Shown here piece after piece: positions 30,136 through 38,765 of a DNA stretch of 64,000 bases (its first letter is position 1; each line of letters starts with the position of its first letter). The stretch is from positions 117,257-181,256 of the forward strand of contig NZ_JAHPYF010000005.1 of the NCBI RefSeq assembly GCF_019041915.1, written 5' to 3'. The notes below the pieces were generated by a model. It made no database searches. It was not told the origin of the DNA and saw only the letters and a list, made by a program, of their open reading frames with translations. This DNA comes from Collinsella sp. MSK.8.10 (GTDB lineage: Bacteria > Actinomycetota > Coriobacteriia > Coriobacteriales > Coriobacteriaceae). The translations under genes were made by a program, and so were the position numbers.

Positions 30136-32859
30136 CTACTTCTTCTTTTTGCTTGGCATCGAGACTTTGATGCCTTGGGCGGACTTCGTCACGCGGGAGC
30201 GCTTGGCTCCGGCACTCCTCTTTTTCTTGGGCTGGGCCTGGGCCACGCCCTCGAGCGCGCGGGCCTCGGCCTCGCGAACGGTGCGATCTTCGCGGCGCTG
30301 CGCCATGTCGGCGGCGAAGCGCTTGGCAAAACGCTCGGCCGTCGAACCCGTCGAGCTCACCTTGCCGCCACCGCGACCCAGGCGGACGCGCACACCGCGG
30401 CCAAAACCAGTTGCGGCATGACGACGACGCGGCTTGAGCGAATCCATCATCGTGGCGAGCTTAAAGAACACCGAGCAGGTAAAGACCACGATGACAGCCA
30501 AGATAACCATCTGGCCCATCGACAGGTTGGCAATAGACAGCAGCTCCGGGAATCCGATAACGCCCACCAAGATGCCGGCGACTACAAACACAAAGAGCAC
30601 CACACGTAAGGGCGTGAGCGGCTGCGAGATCCGCCAGATCAGGCTGACGCTCGCCGCGCACGACGTAAGCAGGCACATCGTAGACAGCGTGAGCTGGCTA
30701 AAGCCAAACACGCGCGCCACAAAGATATCAAGCGCCGCAGCCAAAATGACCGCAATCGACGCCGGCAGTGCACGCTTGAGCACGTTGGTCAAAAACGCAC
30801 CCTTCACGCGAGCATTGTTGGGCTCCAGGCCCAACACAAAGCCCGGCGCGCCGATGCAGAAGAAGTTGATGAGCGTCATCTGGATGGGCTCGAAGGGGTA
30901 CGGCGGCAGCGCGATGCACAGCGCCGCCAGGCCCATCGAGAACAGCGTCTTGGTCAGGAACAGCGACGCCGAACGCTGCAGGTTGTTGATGGAGCGACGG
31001 CCCTCGGCCACCACGGCGGGCATCGAGGCAAAATCATTGTCGACGAGTACGATCTCGGCCACGTTGCGCGCGGCATCGGAGCCGGCCGCCATGGCCACGG
31101 AGCAGTCGGCCTCCTTAAGCGCCAGCACGTCGTTGACGCCGTCGCCCGTCATGGCCACGGTGTGCTCGCGGCGCTTGAGCGCCTGCACGAGCTCGCGCTT
31201 CTGCTGCGGGGTCACACGACCAAATACATGGTAGCGGTCCACTGCGGCATCGAGCTTGGCCGGCGTATCGAGCGTCGTGGCGTCCACATAAGCGTCCGCC
31301 CCCGGCACGCCCACCACGCGCGCGATCGACGACACCGTACGCGGGTCGTCGCCACTGATCACGTTGAGGGTCACGCCCTGCTCGTTAAAGTAGCCGATGG
31401 TCTCGGCCGCCGAGGTACGAATCTCGTCGCGGATGGTCACAAAGCCCACGGGCTCGGCCTCGCCCACCATATCGCCATCGAGCGTAAAGCCTTCCACGCG
31501 CGCCACCACGAGCACGCGGCAGGTATCGGCAAGCTCGGCGACACGGTTCTCGACCTGCGAAAACACACGCTCCGAAAGCACAAACTGCGCGGCGCCCATC
31601 ACATAGGAGCCCTGCGCAAACGAAGCGCCACTCCATTTTTTAGACGACGAGAACGGAATGACCGACAGCGGCTCAGACACCTCGACCGGGCGATCGGCGT
31701 AATAGTTGAGCAGCGCCTGGCAGGTCTCGTTGGCATCGGCCGAAGTCGCACGTGCCACGTTAGCCAGCGCAAAATCGAGCACCGTGGTATCGACGGGAAC
31801 AGCCGCCTCGTCCGGGCCGGCGCCTAGGCTCACGCCCTCAACCGGCAGCGGATACGTGCCCTCGACCTCCATGCGGCCCGACGTGATGGTGCCCGTCTTG
31901 TCCAGGCACAGCACGTCGACGCGAGCGAGCGTCTCGATGCAGTAGAGCTGCTGTGCCAGCACCTTGCGGCGGGCCAGACGCACCGTGGCGATGGCGAGCA
32001 CCGAAGAGGTCAGCAGTACCAGGCCTTGGGGGATCATGCCCAGCAGGGCGCCCACCGTGGACAGCAGCGCCGACGAAGGCACATGACCAGCCAACAACTC
32101 GGAGAAGCACCACGAAAGCGCGCTATCACCCGGGGTTCCCGCGGCATCCCACAGCTCGCTCACACTCGAGGCAAACAACGCCAAACCGAGCGGGATCATG
32201 ATGATGCTCGCAAAGCGCACGATGGCGTTAAGCGCGTTCATGATCTCGGAATTGACCTTTTTGACGTACTTGGCCTCGTTATTAATTTTGGCCACGTAGT
32301 TGTCGGCGCCGACATGGATCACGCGGGCGCGCAGCAGGCCCGAGTCGATAAAGCTGCCGCTCATGAGCTCGGAACCGGGCTGTTTCTTAATAAGGTCGCT
32401 CTCGCCCGTCAGCAGGCTCTCGTTCACGAGCGCCTCGCCCGATACCACCACGGCGTCGGCCGGAATCTGGTCGCCGCGCCCCAGGCGGATGATGTCGTCG
32501 AGCACGATCTGGTCCAGGTCGAGCTCCACCTCGGCGCCGTCGCGCACCGCGATGGCCTTCTTGGAGGTCAGCAGTGTGAGCTTATCGACCATCTTCTTGG
32601 AACGCATGGACTGGATGACGCCAATAGCGGTATTAAGGAACACCACGAACAGGAACGTCAGATTCTTAAACGAACCGGTCAAAATGACCAGGAACGCCAA
32701 GATCACGTTGATCAAATTGAACAACGTGCAGAGGTTCTCGATGATGAGCTCTTTGACCGACTTGGTCTTGAGCTCCATGTTGCGGTTGATCTTACCGGCG
32801 GCGATGCGCTCCTCGACCTCGGCGGTCGAGAGTCCGCGCTCGATATCCGTTGCTGCCAT
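30136..32859 (-). CDS. Cation-translocating P-type ATPase (CtpE-like)
   Basis: A P-type pump with phosphorylation motif 'CLDKTGTIT', actuator 'LLTGESD' and hinge 'MTGDGVNDVLALKEAD'. The M4 region 'MIPQGLVLLTSS' resembles the CtpE-type pumps of Actinobacteria, one of which has been linked to calcium; the ion here is inferred only. About ten membrane helices. The last 95 residues form an unusual, strongly basic tail (GRGVRVRLGRGGGK, then KKKRSAGAKRSR) predicted cytosolic. Start is uncertain: ATG 32859 gives the best match, with ATG 32871 and GTG 32874 as alternatives. Confidence 0.88.
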   Translation of the reverse strand: MAATDIERGLSTAEVEERIAAGKINRNMELKTKSVKELIIENLCTLFNLINVILAFLVILTGSFKNLTFLFVVFLNTAIGVIQSMRSKKMVDKLTLLTSKKAIAVRDGAEVELDLDQIVLDDIIRLGRGDQIPADAVVVSGEALVNESLLTGESDLIKKQPGSELMSGSFIDSGLLRARVIHVGADNYVAKINNEAKYVKKVNSEIMNALNAIVRFASIIMIPLGLALFASSVSELWDAAGTPGDSALSWCFSELLAGHVPSSALLSTVGALLGMIPQGLVLLTSSVLAIATVRLARRKVLAQQLYCIETLARVDVLCLDKTGTITSGRMEVEGTYPLPVEGVSLGAGPDEAAVPVDTTVLDFALANVARATSADANETCQALLNYYADRPVEVSEPLSVIPFSSSKKWSGASFAQGSYVMGAAQFVLSERVFSQVENRVAELADTCRVLVVARVEGFTLDGDMVGEAEPVGFVTIRDEIRTSAAETIGYFNEQGVTLNVISGDDPRTVSSIARVVGVPGADAYVDATTLDTPAKLDAAVDRYHVFGRVTPQQKRELVQALKRREHTVAMTGDGVNDVLALKEADCSVAMAAGSDAARNVAEIVLVDNDFASMPAVVAEGRRSINNLQRSASLFLTKTLFSMGLAALCIALPPYPFEPIQMTLINFFCIGAPGFVLGLEPNNARVKGAFLTNVLKRALPASIAVILAAALDIFVARVFGFSQLTLSTMCLLTSCAASVSLIWRISQPLTPLRVVLFVFVVAGILVGVIGFPELLSIANLSMGQMVILAVIVVFTCSVFFKLATMMDSLKPRRRHAATGFGRGVRVRLGRGGGKVSSTGSTAERFAKRFAADMAQRREDRTVREAEARALEGVAQAQPKKKRSAGAKRSRVTKSAQGIKVSMPSKKKK

Positions 32860-32890
32860 ACCACGTCCCATCACGTCGCGTCGGTATAAG

Positions 32891-32924
32891 AAAAACCGCC
32901 CGGACCATGCGAGGTTCGGACGGT
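32891..32924 (-). terminator. Terminator after tRNA-Arg(CCG)
   Basis: Arms 32895-32906 and 32913-32924 form a 12-bp stem with two imperfect positions, followed on the minus strand by TTTTTCTTA. It lies 12 bases past the tRNA 3' end. Confidence 0.75.
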
Positions 32925-32935
32925 CTTACGTTCGA

Positions 32936-33012
32936 TGGTGCCCCATGTTGGATTCGAACCAACGGCCTTCTGCTCCGGAGGCAGACGCTCTAATCCCCTG
33001 AGCTAATAGGGC
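32936..33012 (-). tRNA. tRNA-Arg (anticodon CCG)
   Basis: A full cloverleaf is seen on the minus strand: acceptor GCCCTAT/ATGGGGC, D stem GCTC/GAGC, anticodon stem TCTGC/GCAGA with loop CTCCGGA, T arm with GGTTCGAATCC, and encoded CCA (32936-32938). It reads the arginine codon CGG. Confidence 0.95.
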
Positions 33013-33023
33013 GAACGACTGGC

Positions 33024-33053
33024 ATTATACCCAAGTGCGCCACGGGCTATCAA
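33024..33053 (-). promoter_or_regulatory. Promoter of tRNA-Arg(CCG)
   Basis: TTGATA (33048-33053), 18 bases, TATAAT (33024-33029) on the minus strand, ending about 11 bases before the mature tRNA. Confidence 0.8.
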
Positions 33054-33105
33054 AATAAAAGAAAAAGCTTTGCAATTCCGAGGAAGACGCGGCGCAACGG
33101 CCCAC

Positions 33106-33135
33106 TTTAGAAGGCAAAAGCGAGTCAGATAGTAT
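33106..33135 (+). promoter_or_regulatory. Probable promoter of the aro operon
   Basis: TTTAGA (33106-33111), 18 bases, TAGTAT (33130-33135); an overlapping TATAAA at 33133-33138 is an alternative -10. It would give a leader of about 75 bases containing the hairpin at 33159-33179. Confidence 0.5.
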
Positions 33136-33158
33136 AAACTCTCATGCACCATATATAC

Positions 33159-33183
33159 ACGGCTCGCGATGCGGGCCGTTTTT
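33159..33183 (+). terminator. Terminator-like attenuator in the aro leader
   Basis: ACGGCTCGC (33159-33167) pairs over nine positions (one G-U) with GCGGGCCGT (33171-33179) around a three-base loop, followed by TTTTT. No plus-strand gene lies upstream for it to end, so it most likely controls read-through into aroF. A 20-codon open frame from ATG 33144 to TGA 33206, with two Tyr and one Phe codon, spans it but has no ribosome site. Confidence 0.65.
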
Positions 33184-33216
33184 GCAAAAGTTATCCATCG
33201 AGGTGAGAGGCACACC

Positions 33217-34239
33217 ATGATTGCAATTTTAAAGCAGAGCGCCAGCGACGAGGCCGTCGGCCATATCGTCAGCTGGATTGAGAAAAAGGGCCTGAAGACC
33301 GATGTCTCGCGCGGCGAGAACGAGACGATCATCGGCCTGGTGGGCGATACGACCAAGATCGACCCGTTCCTGCTCGAGTCCATGGATGTCGTCGAGCGCG
33401 TGCAGCGCGTCTCCGAGCCGTTCAAGCGCGCAAACCGCAAGTTCCACCCCGGGGACTCCGTCATCGACTGCGGCCACGGCGTCAAGATCGGCGGCGACCA
33501 GTTCCAGGTCATCGCCGGCCCGTGCTCCGTCGAGGGCGAGAACCTCATCCGCATCGCCCGCCGCGTGAAGGCCGCCGGTGCCACGATGCTGCGCGGCGGT
33601 GCCTACAAGCCCCGCACCTCCCCCTACGCCTACCAGGGCATGGGCCCCGCCGGCCTCGACCTGCTGTGCGAGGCGTCTGCCGAGCTCGACATGCCGATCG
33701 TCACCGAGATCATGGATCCACGCGACGTGCAGGTCTTCTTGGACAAGAAGATTGACGTCATGCAGATCGGCGCCCGCAACGCCCAGAACTTCCCCCTGCT
33801 CAAGGAGGTCGGCAAGACCCAGACCCCGATTCTGCTCAAGCGCGGTATGTCCGGCACGATCGACGAGCTGCTTATGGCAGCCGAGTACATCATGAGCGAG
33901 GGCAACGACAACGTCATCCTGTGCGAGCGCGGCATCCGCACCTTCGAGACCCGCACCCGTAACACCTTCGACCTCAACGCCGTGCCGGTGCTGCACCACC
34001 TGTCGCACCTGCCCGTCGTCGCCGACCCCAGCCACGCCACCGGCTACACCCGCTACGTCGAACCCATGGCGCTCGCCGCGACCGCCTGCGGTGCCAACGG
34101 CCTGGAGATCGAGGTCCACGACGAGCCGAGCCGCGCCTGGTCCGACGGCGCCCAGGCCCTCACCCCCGATCAGTTCGACGACACCATGCGCCGCATCCGA
34201 GCCATCCGCGAGGTTGTCTGCCAAGAGACCATGGAGTAG
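33217..34239 (+). CDS. aroF: 3-deoxy-7-phosphoheptulonate synthase (type I-beta)
   Basis: It condenses PEP and erythrose-4-phosphate, the entry to the shikimate pathway. Residues 1-70 form the ferredoxin-like regulatory domain ('MIAILKQSASDEAVGHIV') found in the Thermotoga-type enzyme and used for Tyr/Phe feedback. The barrel shows 'VIAGPCSVEGEN', 'LRGGAYKPRTSPY', 'QIGARNAQNF' and 'VVADPSHATG'. GAGGTGAGAGG precedes ATG 33217; 340 residues. First gene of an eight-gene operon. Confidence 0.96.
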   Translation: MIAILKQSASDEAVGHIVSWIEKKGLKTDVSRGENETIIGLVGDTTKIDPFLLESMDVVERVQRVSEPFKRANRKFHPGDSVIDCGHGVKIGGDQFQVIAGPCSVEGENLIRIARRVKAAGATMLRGGAYKPRTSPYAYQGMGPAGLDLLCEASAELDMPIVTEIMDPRDVQVFLDKKIDVMQIGARNAQNFPLLKEVGKTQTPILLKRGMSGTIDELLMAAEYIMSEGNDNVILCERGIRTFETRTRNTFDLNAVPVLHHLSHLPVVADPSHATGYTRYVEPMALAATACGANGLEIEVHDEPSRAWSDGAQALTPDQFDDTMRRIRAIREVVCQETME

Positions 34240-34242
34240 CCC

Positions 34243-35157
34243 ATGGGTACGGTGAGAAACGCGCGCGTTAACCAGGGCGGCCCCAAGTGCGCCGGCATCG
34301 TCGGCCTTGGCCTCATCGGCGGTAGCTTTGCCCGCGGCTATGCACAGGCGGGCGTCCGCGTGCTGGCCTGGGACCCCGATGACGATGTCATGACGGCCGC
34401 CAGCATGGGCACTGTCGCCGGAGAGCTCAACGACAAGACACTCGGCGAATGCGACATCATCGTCCTGGCTTGCTACCCCGAGGCATGCATCGAGTGGCTC
34501 GAGACGCACGCCAAGGCGCTCGCCGACGCCACCGACACCGACGCCATCATGGGCCCCGTGGTAATCGACACGGTGGGCGTCAAGGGCATCGTGTGCGAAC
34601 GCGCCTTTGAGCTTGCCCGTGAGCACGGCTTTTACTTTGTGGGCGCACACCCCATGGCGGGCACGCAGTACTCGGGCTACGTACACTCCCGCGCCGACCT
34701 GTTCCAGGGCGCGCCACTCGTGCTCGTGCCGCCCGCGGTGGACGATGCGCTCAAACTGGAGCTTTTGGGCCAGGTGCGCGAGATGGTGCGCCCCTTGGGC
34801 TTTGGCAAGTTCAGCGTGACCAGCGCCGCCGAGCACGACCGCGTCATCGCCTTCACGAGCCAGCTTGCGCACGTGGTGTCCAACGCCTACGTCAAAAGCC
34901 CCACCGCCCAGGTCCACCACGGCTTTTCGGCCGGTAGCTACCGCGATCTCACCCGCGTGGCGCACCTCAACCCGCAAATGTGGTCCGAGCTCATGATCGA
35001 CGACGCCGACGCGCTTGCCTTCGAGATCGACCATCTGATCGACTCGCTTGGCACCTACAGCCGCGCCCTTAAGGACCGCGACCAGCGCTATCTGGAGAAT
35101 CTCCTTGCCGAGGGCGACCGCATTAAGCGCGCACTCGACGACGAGGCCTCCCACTAG
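34243..35157 (+). CDS. tyrA: Prephenate dehydrogenase
   Basis: It oxidatively decarboxylates prephenate to 4-hydroxyphenylpyruvate for tyrosine. The Rossmann motif 'GIVGLGLIGGSFARGY' is near residues 18-33, and the substrate motif 'GAHPMAGTQYSGY' and 'LPxxHD'-equivalent 'TSAAEHDRVIAF' follow. 304 residues with no chorismate mutase or ACT domain. Starts 3 bases after aroF with no obvious Shine-Dalgarno of its own, so it is probably coupled. Confidence 0.95.
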   Translation: MGTVRNARVNQGGPKCAGIVGLGLIGGSFARGYAQAGVRVLAWDPDDDVMTAASMGTVAGELNDKTLGECDIIVLACYPEACIEWLETHAKALADATDTDAIMGPVVIDTVGVKGIVCERAFELAREHGFYFVGAHPMAGTQYSGYVHSRADLFQGAPLVLVPPAVDDALKLELLGQVREMVRPLGFGKFSVTSAAEHDRVIAFTSQLAHVVSNAYVKSPTAQVHHGFSAGSYRDLTRVAHLNPQMWSELMIDDADALAFEIDHLIDSLGTYSRALKDRDQRYLENLLAEGDRIKRALDDEASH

Positions 35158-35193
35158 ACCACCTATCACGCCAGGTCGAAAGGACCGAAGCTT

Positions 35194-36300
35194 ATGGCGA
35201 TTACCATCGATATCGACACTGCACGCCCCTACCGGGTGCATGTTGGCACGTTTTTGCTGGAGCAGGCGGGACCGCTCGTGCGCGCCACTGCCGGCGGCAC
35301 CAAGGCCGTCATCGTGACGGACACCAACGTGGGCCCGCTCTACCAGATGCCCGTTAAGCAGAGCCTGGAGGCGTCAGGCTACGAAGTGAGCATCTGCACC
35401 TTCGAGGCCGGCGAGGCCCATAAGCGCGCCGAAACCTATGTTGCCATTTTGGAGTTTGTGGCCGAACACGAGCTTTCGCGCTCCGATGTGATCGTGGCAC
35501 TCGGCGGCGGCGTCGTGGGCGACGTGGCGGGCTTTGTGGCCGCCACCTACATGCGCGGCTGCAAGTTTGCGCAGATCCCGACGAGCCTGCTCGCTATGGT
35601 GGATTCGTCGGTGGGCGGCAAGACCGCCATCGACCTGGCTGCCGGCAAGAACTTGGCCGGCGCCTTTTGGCAGCCGAGCGTGGTTATCGCCGACGTGGGG
35701 TGCCTAGCCACCCTCACGCCCGAGCAGTTCGCCGACGGCTGCGGCGAGGTCATCAAGCACGCCGTGATCGCCGACCCGGAGCTTTTCGCCGAGCTGGAGA
35801 AGACCCCGCTCACGCTGGAGCTGCTCAACCGCGATGTGGCCCGCGTAGCGCTCATCATCGCCCGCAATATCGACATCAAGCGCGCCGTGGTCGTTGCCGA
35901 CGAGCGCGAGACCAACCAGCGCAAGCTCCTCAACTTTGGACACAGCGCCGGACACGCCGTCGAGGCCTGCGAGCACTTTGAGCTCGGACACGGCAACTGC
36001 GTGTCGATCGGCATGGGCATCATCACGCGCGCCGCGGCTCTGCACGGCATTTGCGATGCTGCACTGCCCGGTCGTATCGAGGAGCTCTGCGCCCGCCATG
36101 GCCTCAAGACCCGCTGCGACCTAGATGCCGATGCCGTTTTTGCCGAGGCGCTCCACGACAAGAAGCGCGCGGGCGACACCATCGACCTGGTGATTCCGCA
36201 CGGCATCGGCCGCTGCAGCATCGACCGCACGCCGCTTTCCACTTTCCACGAACTCATTGCCGAGGGCCTCGGCCAGAAGGGAGACGCATTCGCATGCTAG
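35194..36300 (+). CDS. aroB: 3-dehydroquinate synthase
   Basis: An NAD- and metal-dependent enzyme that cyclises DAHP to 3-dehydroquinate. 'ALGGGVVGDVAGFVAATYMR' and 'QIPTSLLAMVDSSVGGKTAI' form the NAD and phosphate sites; metal ligands are in 'GEVIKHAVI' and 'NFGHSAGHAVE'. 368 residues, AAAGGA before ATG 35194. The 3' end overlaps aroA by seven bases. Confidence 0.97.
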   Translation: MAITIDIDTARPYRVHVGTFLLEQAGPLVRATAGGTKAVIVTDTNVGPLYQMPVKQSLEASGYEVSICTFEAGEAHKRAETYVAILEFVAEHELSRSDVIVALGGGVVGDVAGFVAATYMRGCKFAQIPTSLLAMVDSSVGGKTAIDLAAGKNLAGAFWQPSVVIADVGCLATLTPEQFADGCGEVIKHAVIADPELFAELEKTPLTLELLNRDVARVALIIARNIDIKRAVVVADERETNQRKLLNFGHSAGHAVEACEHFELGHGNCVSIGMGIITRAAALHGICDAALPGRIEELCARHGLKTRCDLDADAVFAEALHDKKRAGDTIDLVIPHGIGRCSIDRTPLSTFHELIAEGLGQKGDAFAC

Positions 36301-37613
36301 CCCGCATCACCCCGTCCCCGCTTAAGGGCACCGTTCCCGCCATCGCGTCCAAGTCGATGGCGCATCGCCTGATCATCTGCGCCGCGCTTGCCAACGGCGA
36401 GACGCACGTTACCTGCAACACCACCTGCGCCGACATCGAGGCTACGGTGCGTTGCCTTACGGCACTGGGCGCTCGCATCGAGACCGTCGAGGATGGCTTC
36501 CAGGTCCATCCCACTATGAAGAGTATTGAGTTTGGCCTGCTCAAGGCACTTGCCGGCGGAACGCTTGACTGCGGCGAAAGCGGCTCCACGCTCCGCTTTA
36601 TGTTGCCCGTCGCCTGCGCGCTGGGCGCAGAAGCAACTTTTGTGGGCCAGGGACGCCTGGGCGCCCGCCCGCTCTCCCCGCTCTCCGATGAGATCATTGC
36701 CGCCGGCTGCGACCTGCAGGGTCTGGGCGGTTTTCCGCTCAAGACGAGCGGCCGCATGCGCCCGGGCACCTTTGTGCTGCCGGGCAACGTAAGCTCGCAG
36801 TACATCTCGGGCCTGCTGCTGGCAGCCCCGTTGCTCGCCCAGCCCTCCTGCGTGCAGGTGACCGGCCTCATTGAGAGCCGCCCCTACATCAACCTGACGA
36901 TCCAGGCCATGAAGGCCTTTGGCGTCGAGGTCAACGTCGAGCGTATTCCGGCCAAGGACGGCCAGCCCGAGGTCACGAACTTCCGCGTGAGCAGCGGCTC
37001 GTACCGCACGCCCGGCAGCGTAGCCGTCGAGGGCGACTGGTCCAACGCCGCCTTTTGGCTGTGCGCCGGCGCCATCGGCACCGACCCCATCACCGTCGAG
37101 GGCGTGTCGCTGAGCTCCGCACAGGGCGACCGCAACGTGCTTGCCGCGCTTTCGCGCTTTGGTGCCCGCATCGTGCGCTCCACCAACGCCGCCACCGTGC
37201 AGTCCGACAAGCTCGCCGGCTTTGAGATGAGCGCCCACGACATTCCCGACCTGGTACCCGTTATCTCGGCCGTGGCCTCGCTGGCTCAGGGCCGCACGTT
37301 CATCCGTGACTGTGCGCGCCTGCGCATCAAGGAATCTGACCGTCTGGTCACCACCACCCGCGAGCTCTCCGCGCTGGGCGCACAGGTGCGCATCGCCGGT
37401 GACGACCTCATCATCAAGGGTGTCGATGCCTTCACCGGCGGCGAGGTCGATTCGCACAACGACCACCGCATCGCCATGATGGCCGCCATCGCTGCGAGCC
37501 GTGCCACCGGCGAGGTCGTGATCCACGGCGCCGAGGCCGTCAACAAGTCCTATCCCGATTTCTTCGACCACTACCGCCTGCTGGGCGGCAAAATCACACT
37601 CGAGGAGGAATAG
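36294..37613 (+). CDS. aroA: 3-phosphoshikimate 1-carboxyvinyltransferase (EPSP synthase)
   Basis: It transfers enolpyruvyl from PEP to shikimate-3-phosphate. Motifs 'SKSMAHRLIICAALA' (substrate Lys), 'DCGESGSTLRFMLP' and 'NDHRIAMMAAIAA' are intact. 439 residues. ATG 36294 overlaps the aroB stop, implying coupled translation; an open frame extends upstream within aroB but lies outside the family N-terminus. Confidence 0.96.
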   Translation: MLARITPSPLKGTVPAIASKSMAHRLIICAALANGETHVTCNTTCADIEATVRCLTALGARIETVEDGFQVHPTMKSIEFGLLKALAGGTLDCGESGSTLRFMLPVACALGAEATFVGQGRLGARPLSPLSDEIIAAGCDLQGLGGFPLKTSGRMRPGTFVLPGNVSSQYISGLLLAAPLLAQPSCVQVTGLIESRPYINLTIQAMKAFGVEVNVERIPAKDGQPEVTNFRVSSGSYRTPGSVAVEGDWSNAAFWLCAGAIGTDPITVEGVSLSSAQGDRNVLAALSRFGARIVRSTNAATVQSDKLAGFEMSAHDIPDLVPVISAVASLAQGRTFIRDCARLRIKESDRLVTTTRELSALGAQVRIAGDDLIIKGVDAFTGGEVDSHNDHRIAMMAAIAASRATGEVVIHGAEAVNKSYPDFFDHYRLLGGKITLEEE

Positions 37614-37614
37614 C

Positions 37615-38712
37615 ATGTCCTCGACCTTTGGCAACGTCTTGCACTTAAGCATCTTCGGCCAATCGCACTCCCCCGCTATCGGCTGCTCGCTCGATGGCAT
37701 CCCGGCGGGCATCGCCGTGGACCAGGAGGAGCTGCAGGCCTTCCTCGACCGTCGCGCCCCCGGACGCGACGAGACCGCGACCAAACGACGCGAGGCTGAC
37801 GCAGCCCACATCATCGCCGGTGTTGTCGATGGACATACCACCGGCGCGCCCATCGCCGCGATTATCGAGAACACCAACACGCGCTCCAAGGATTACTCCG
37901 AGCTGCGCCGCAAACCCCGCCCCGGGCACGCAGATTTCCCTGCGCGCGTGAAGTATCACAACATGCACGACGTCGCCGGCGGCGGACACTTCTCCGGTCG
38001 TCTGACGGCTCCCTTGTGCATCGCCGGCGGCATTGCGCTGCAGGCACTTGAGGCCCACGGCATTCAGGTCATGGCGCACGTCGCGCAAATCGGCGGCATC
38101 TCCGACCTGCCGATGGACGATATGGTCTATCGCGAGGCCGACCGCAAGGCGATCCTTACGAACGATCTGCCGTGCATTGACGCCGCCGCAGCCGGCCGCA
38201 TGCGCGAGGAGATCCTAGCCGCGCGCGACGAACTCGACAGCATCGGCGGCATCGTGGAGTGCGGCATTTACGGGCTTCCCGCGGGCATCGGCGACCCCAT
38301 GTTCGACGGTATCGAGAACCGCATCGCACAGATCGCCTTTGGCATCCCCGCCGTAAAGGGCGTGGAGTTTGGCATGGGCTTTGCCGTCGCCGCCATGCGC
38401 GGCAGCGAGAACAACGATCCGTATCGCATCGATGCAGAGTCGGGCGAGATCGAGGTTGAATCCAACAACGCCGGCGGCATCCTGGGCGGTATTTCGACCG
38501 GCGCGCCCGTCATGTGGCGCATGGCCGTAAAGCCGACGCCCTCAATTGGCCGCGAGCAACAGACTGTAGACATGGACGCCATGGAAAATGCCGAGCTCTC
38601 GGTCCACGGCCGCCACGATCCCTGCATCGTCCCCCGAGCCGTCCCCGTAGCCGAAGCAGCCGCCGCCCTCGCGATTTGGGACGCTCTCCTCGAGGACGCA
38701 GGCCAGCTCTAA
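37615..38712 (+). CDS. aroC: Chorismate synthase
   Basis: It makes chorismate from EPSP using reduced flavin. Signatures 'STFGNVLHLSIFGQSHS', 'RPGHADFPARVKY' and 'GGGHFSGRLTA' are present, with 'GGILGGISTGAPVMWR' in the C-terminal half. Starts one base after the aroA stop with GGAGGAA just upstream. 365 residues. Confidence 0.95.
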   Translation: MSSTFGNVLHLSIFGQSHSPAIGCSLDGIPAGIAVDQEELQAFLDRRAPGRDETATKRREADAAHIIAGVVDGHTTGAPIAAIIENTNTRSKDYSELRRKPRPGHADFPARVKYHNMHDVAGGGHFSGRLTAPLCIAGGIALQALEAHGIQVMAHVAQIGGISDLPMDDMVYREADRKAILTNDLPCIDAAAAGRMREEILAARDELDSIGGIVECGIYGLPAGIGDPMFDGIENRIAQIAFGIPAVKGVEFGMGFAVAAMRGSENNDPYRIDAESGEIEVESNNAGGILGGISTGAPVMWRMAVKPTPSIGREQQTVDMDAMENAELSVHGRHDPCIVPRAVPVAEAAAALAIWDALLEDAGQL

Positions 38713-38765
38713 CCCGACTCACCTGAGTTGCCCGTCAACTCTGCCATTACGCGAAAGGGGTCCCC

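Noticed and set aside
33229..35241. A 670-codon minus-strand frame opposite aroF, tyrA and the start of aroB
   Set aside because: Its sequence is a low-complexity shadow (Val, Ala, Gly, His-rich) of clear genes on the plus strand.
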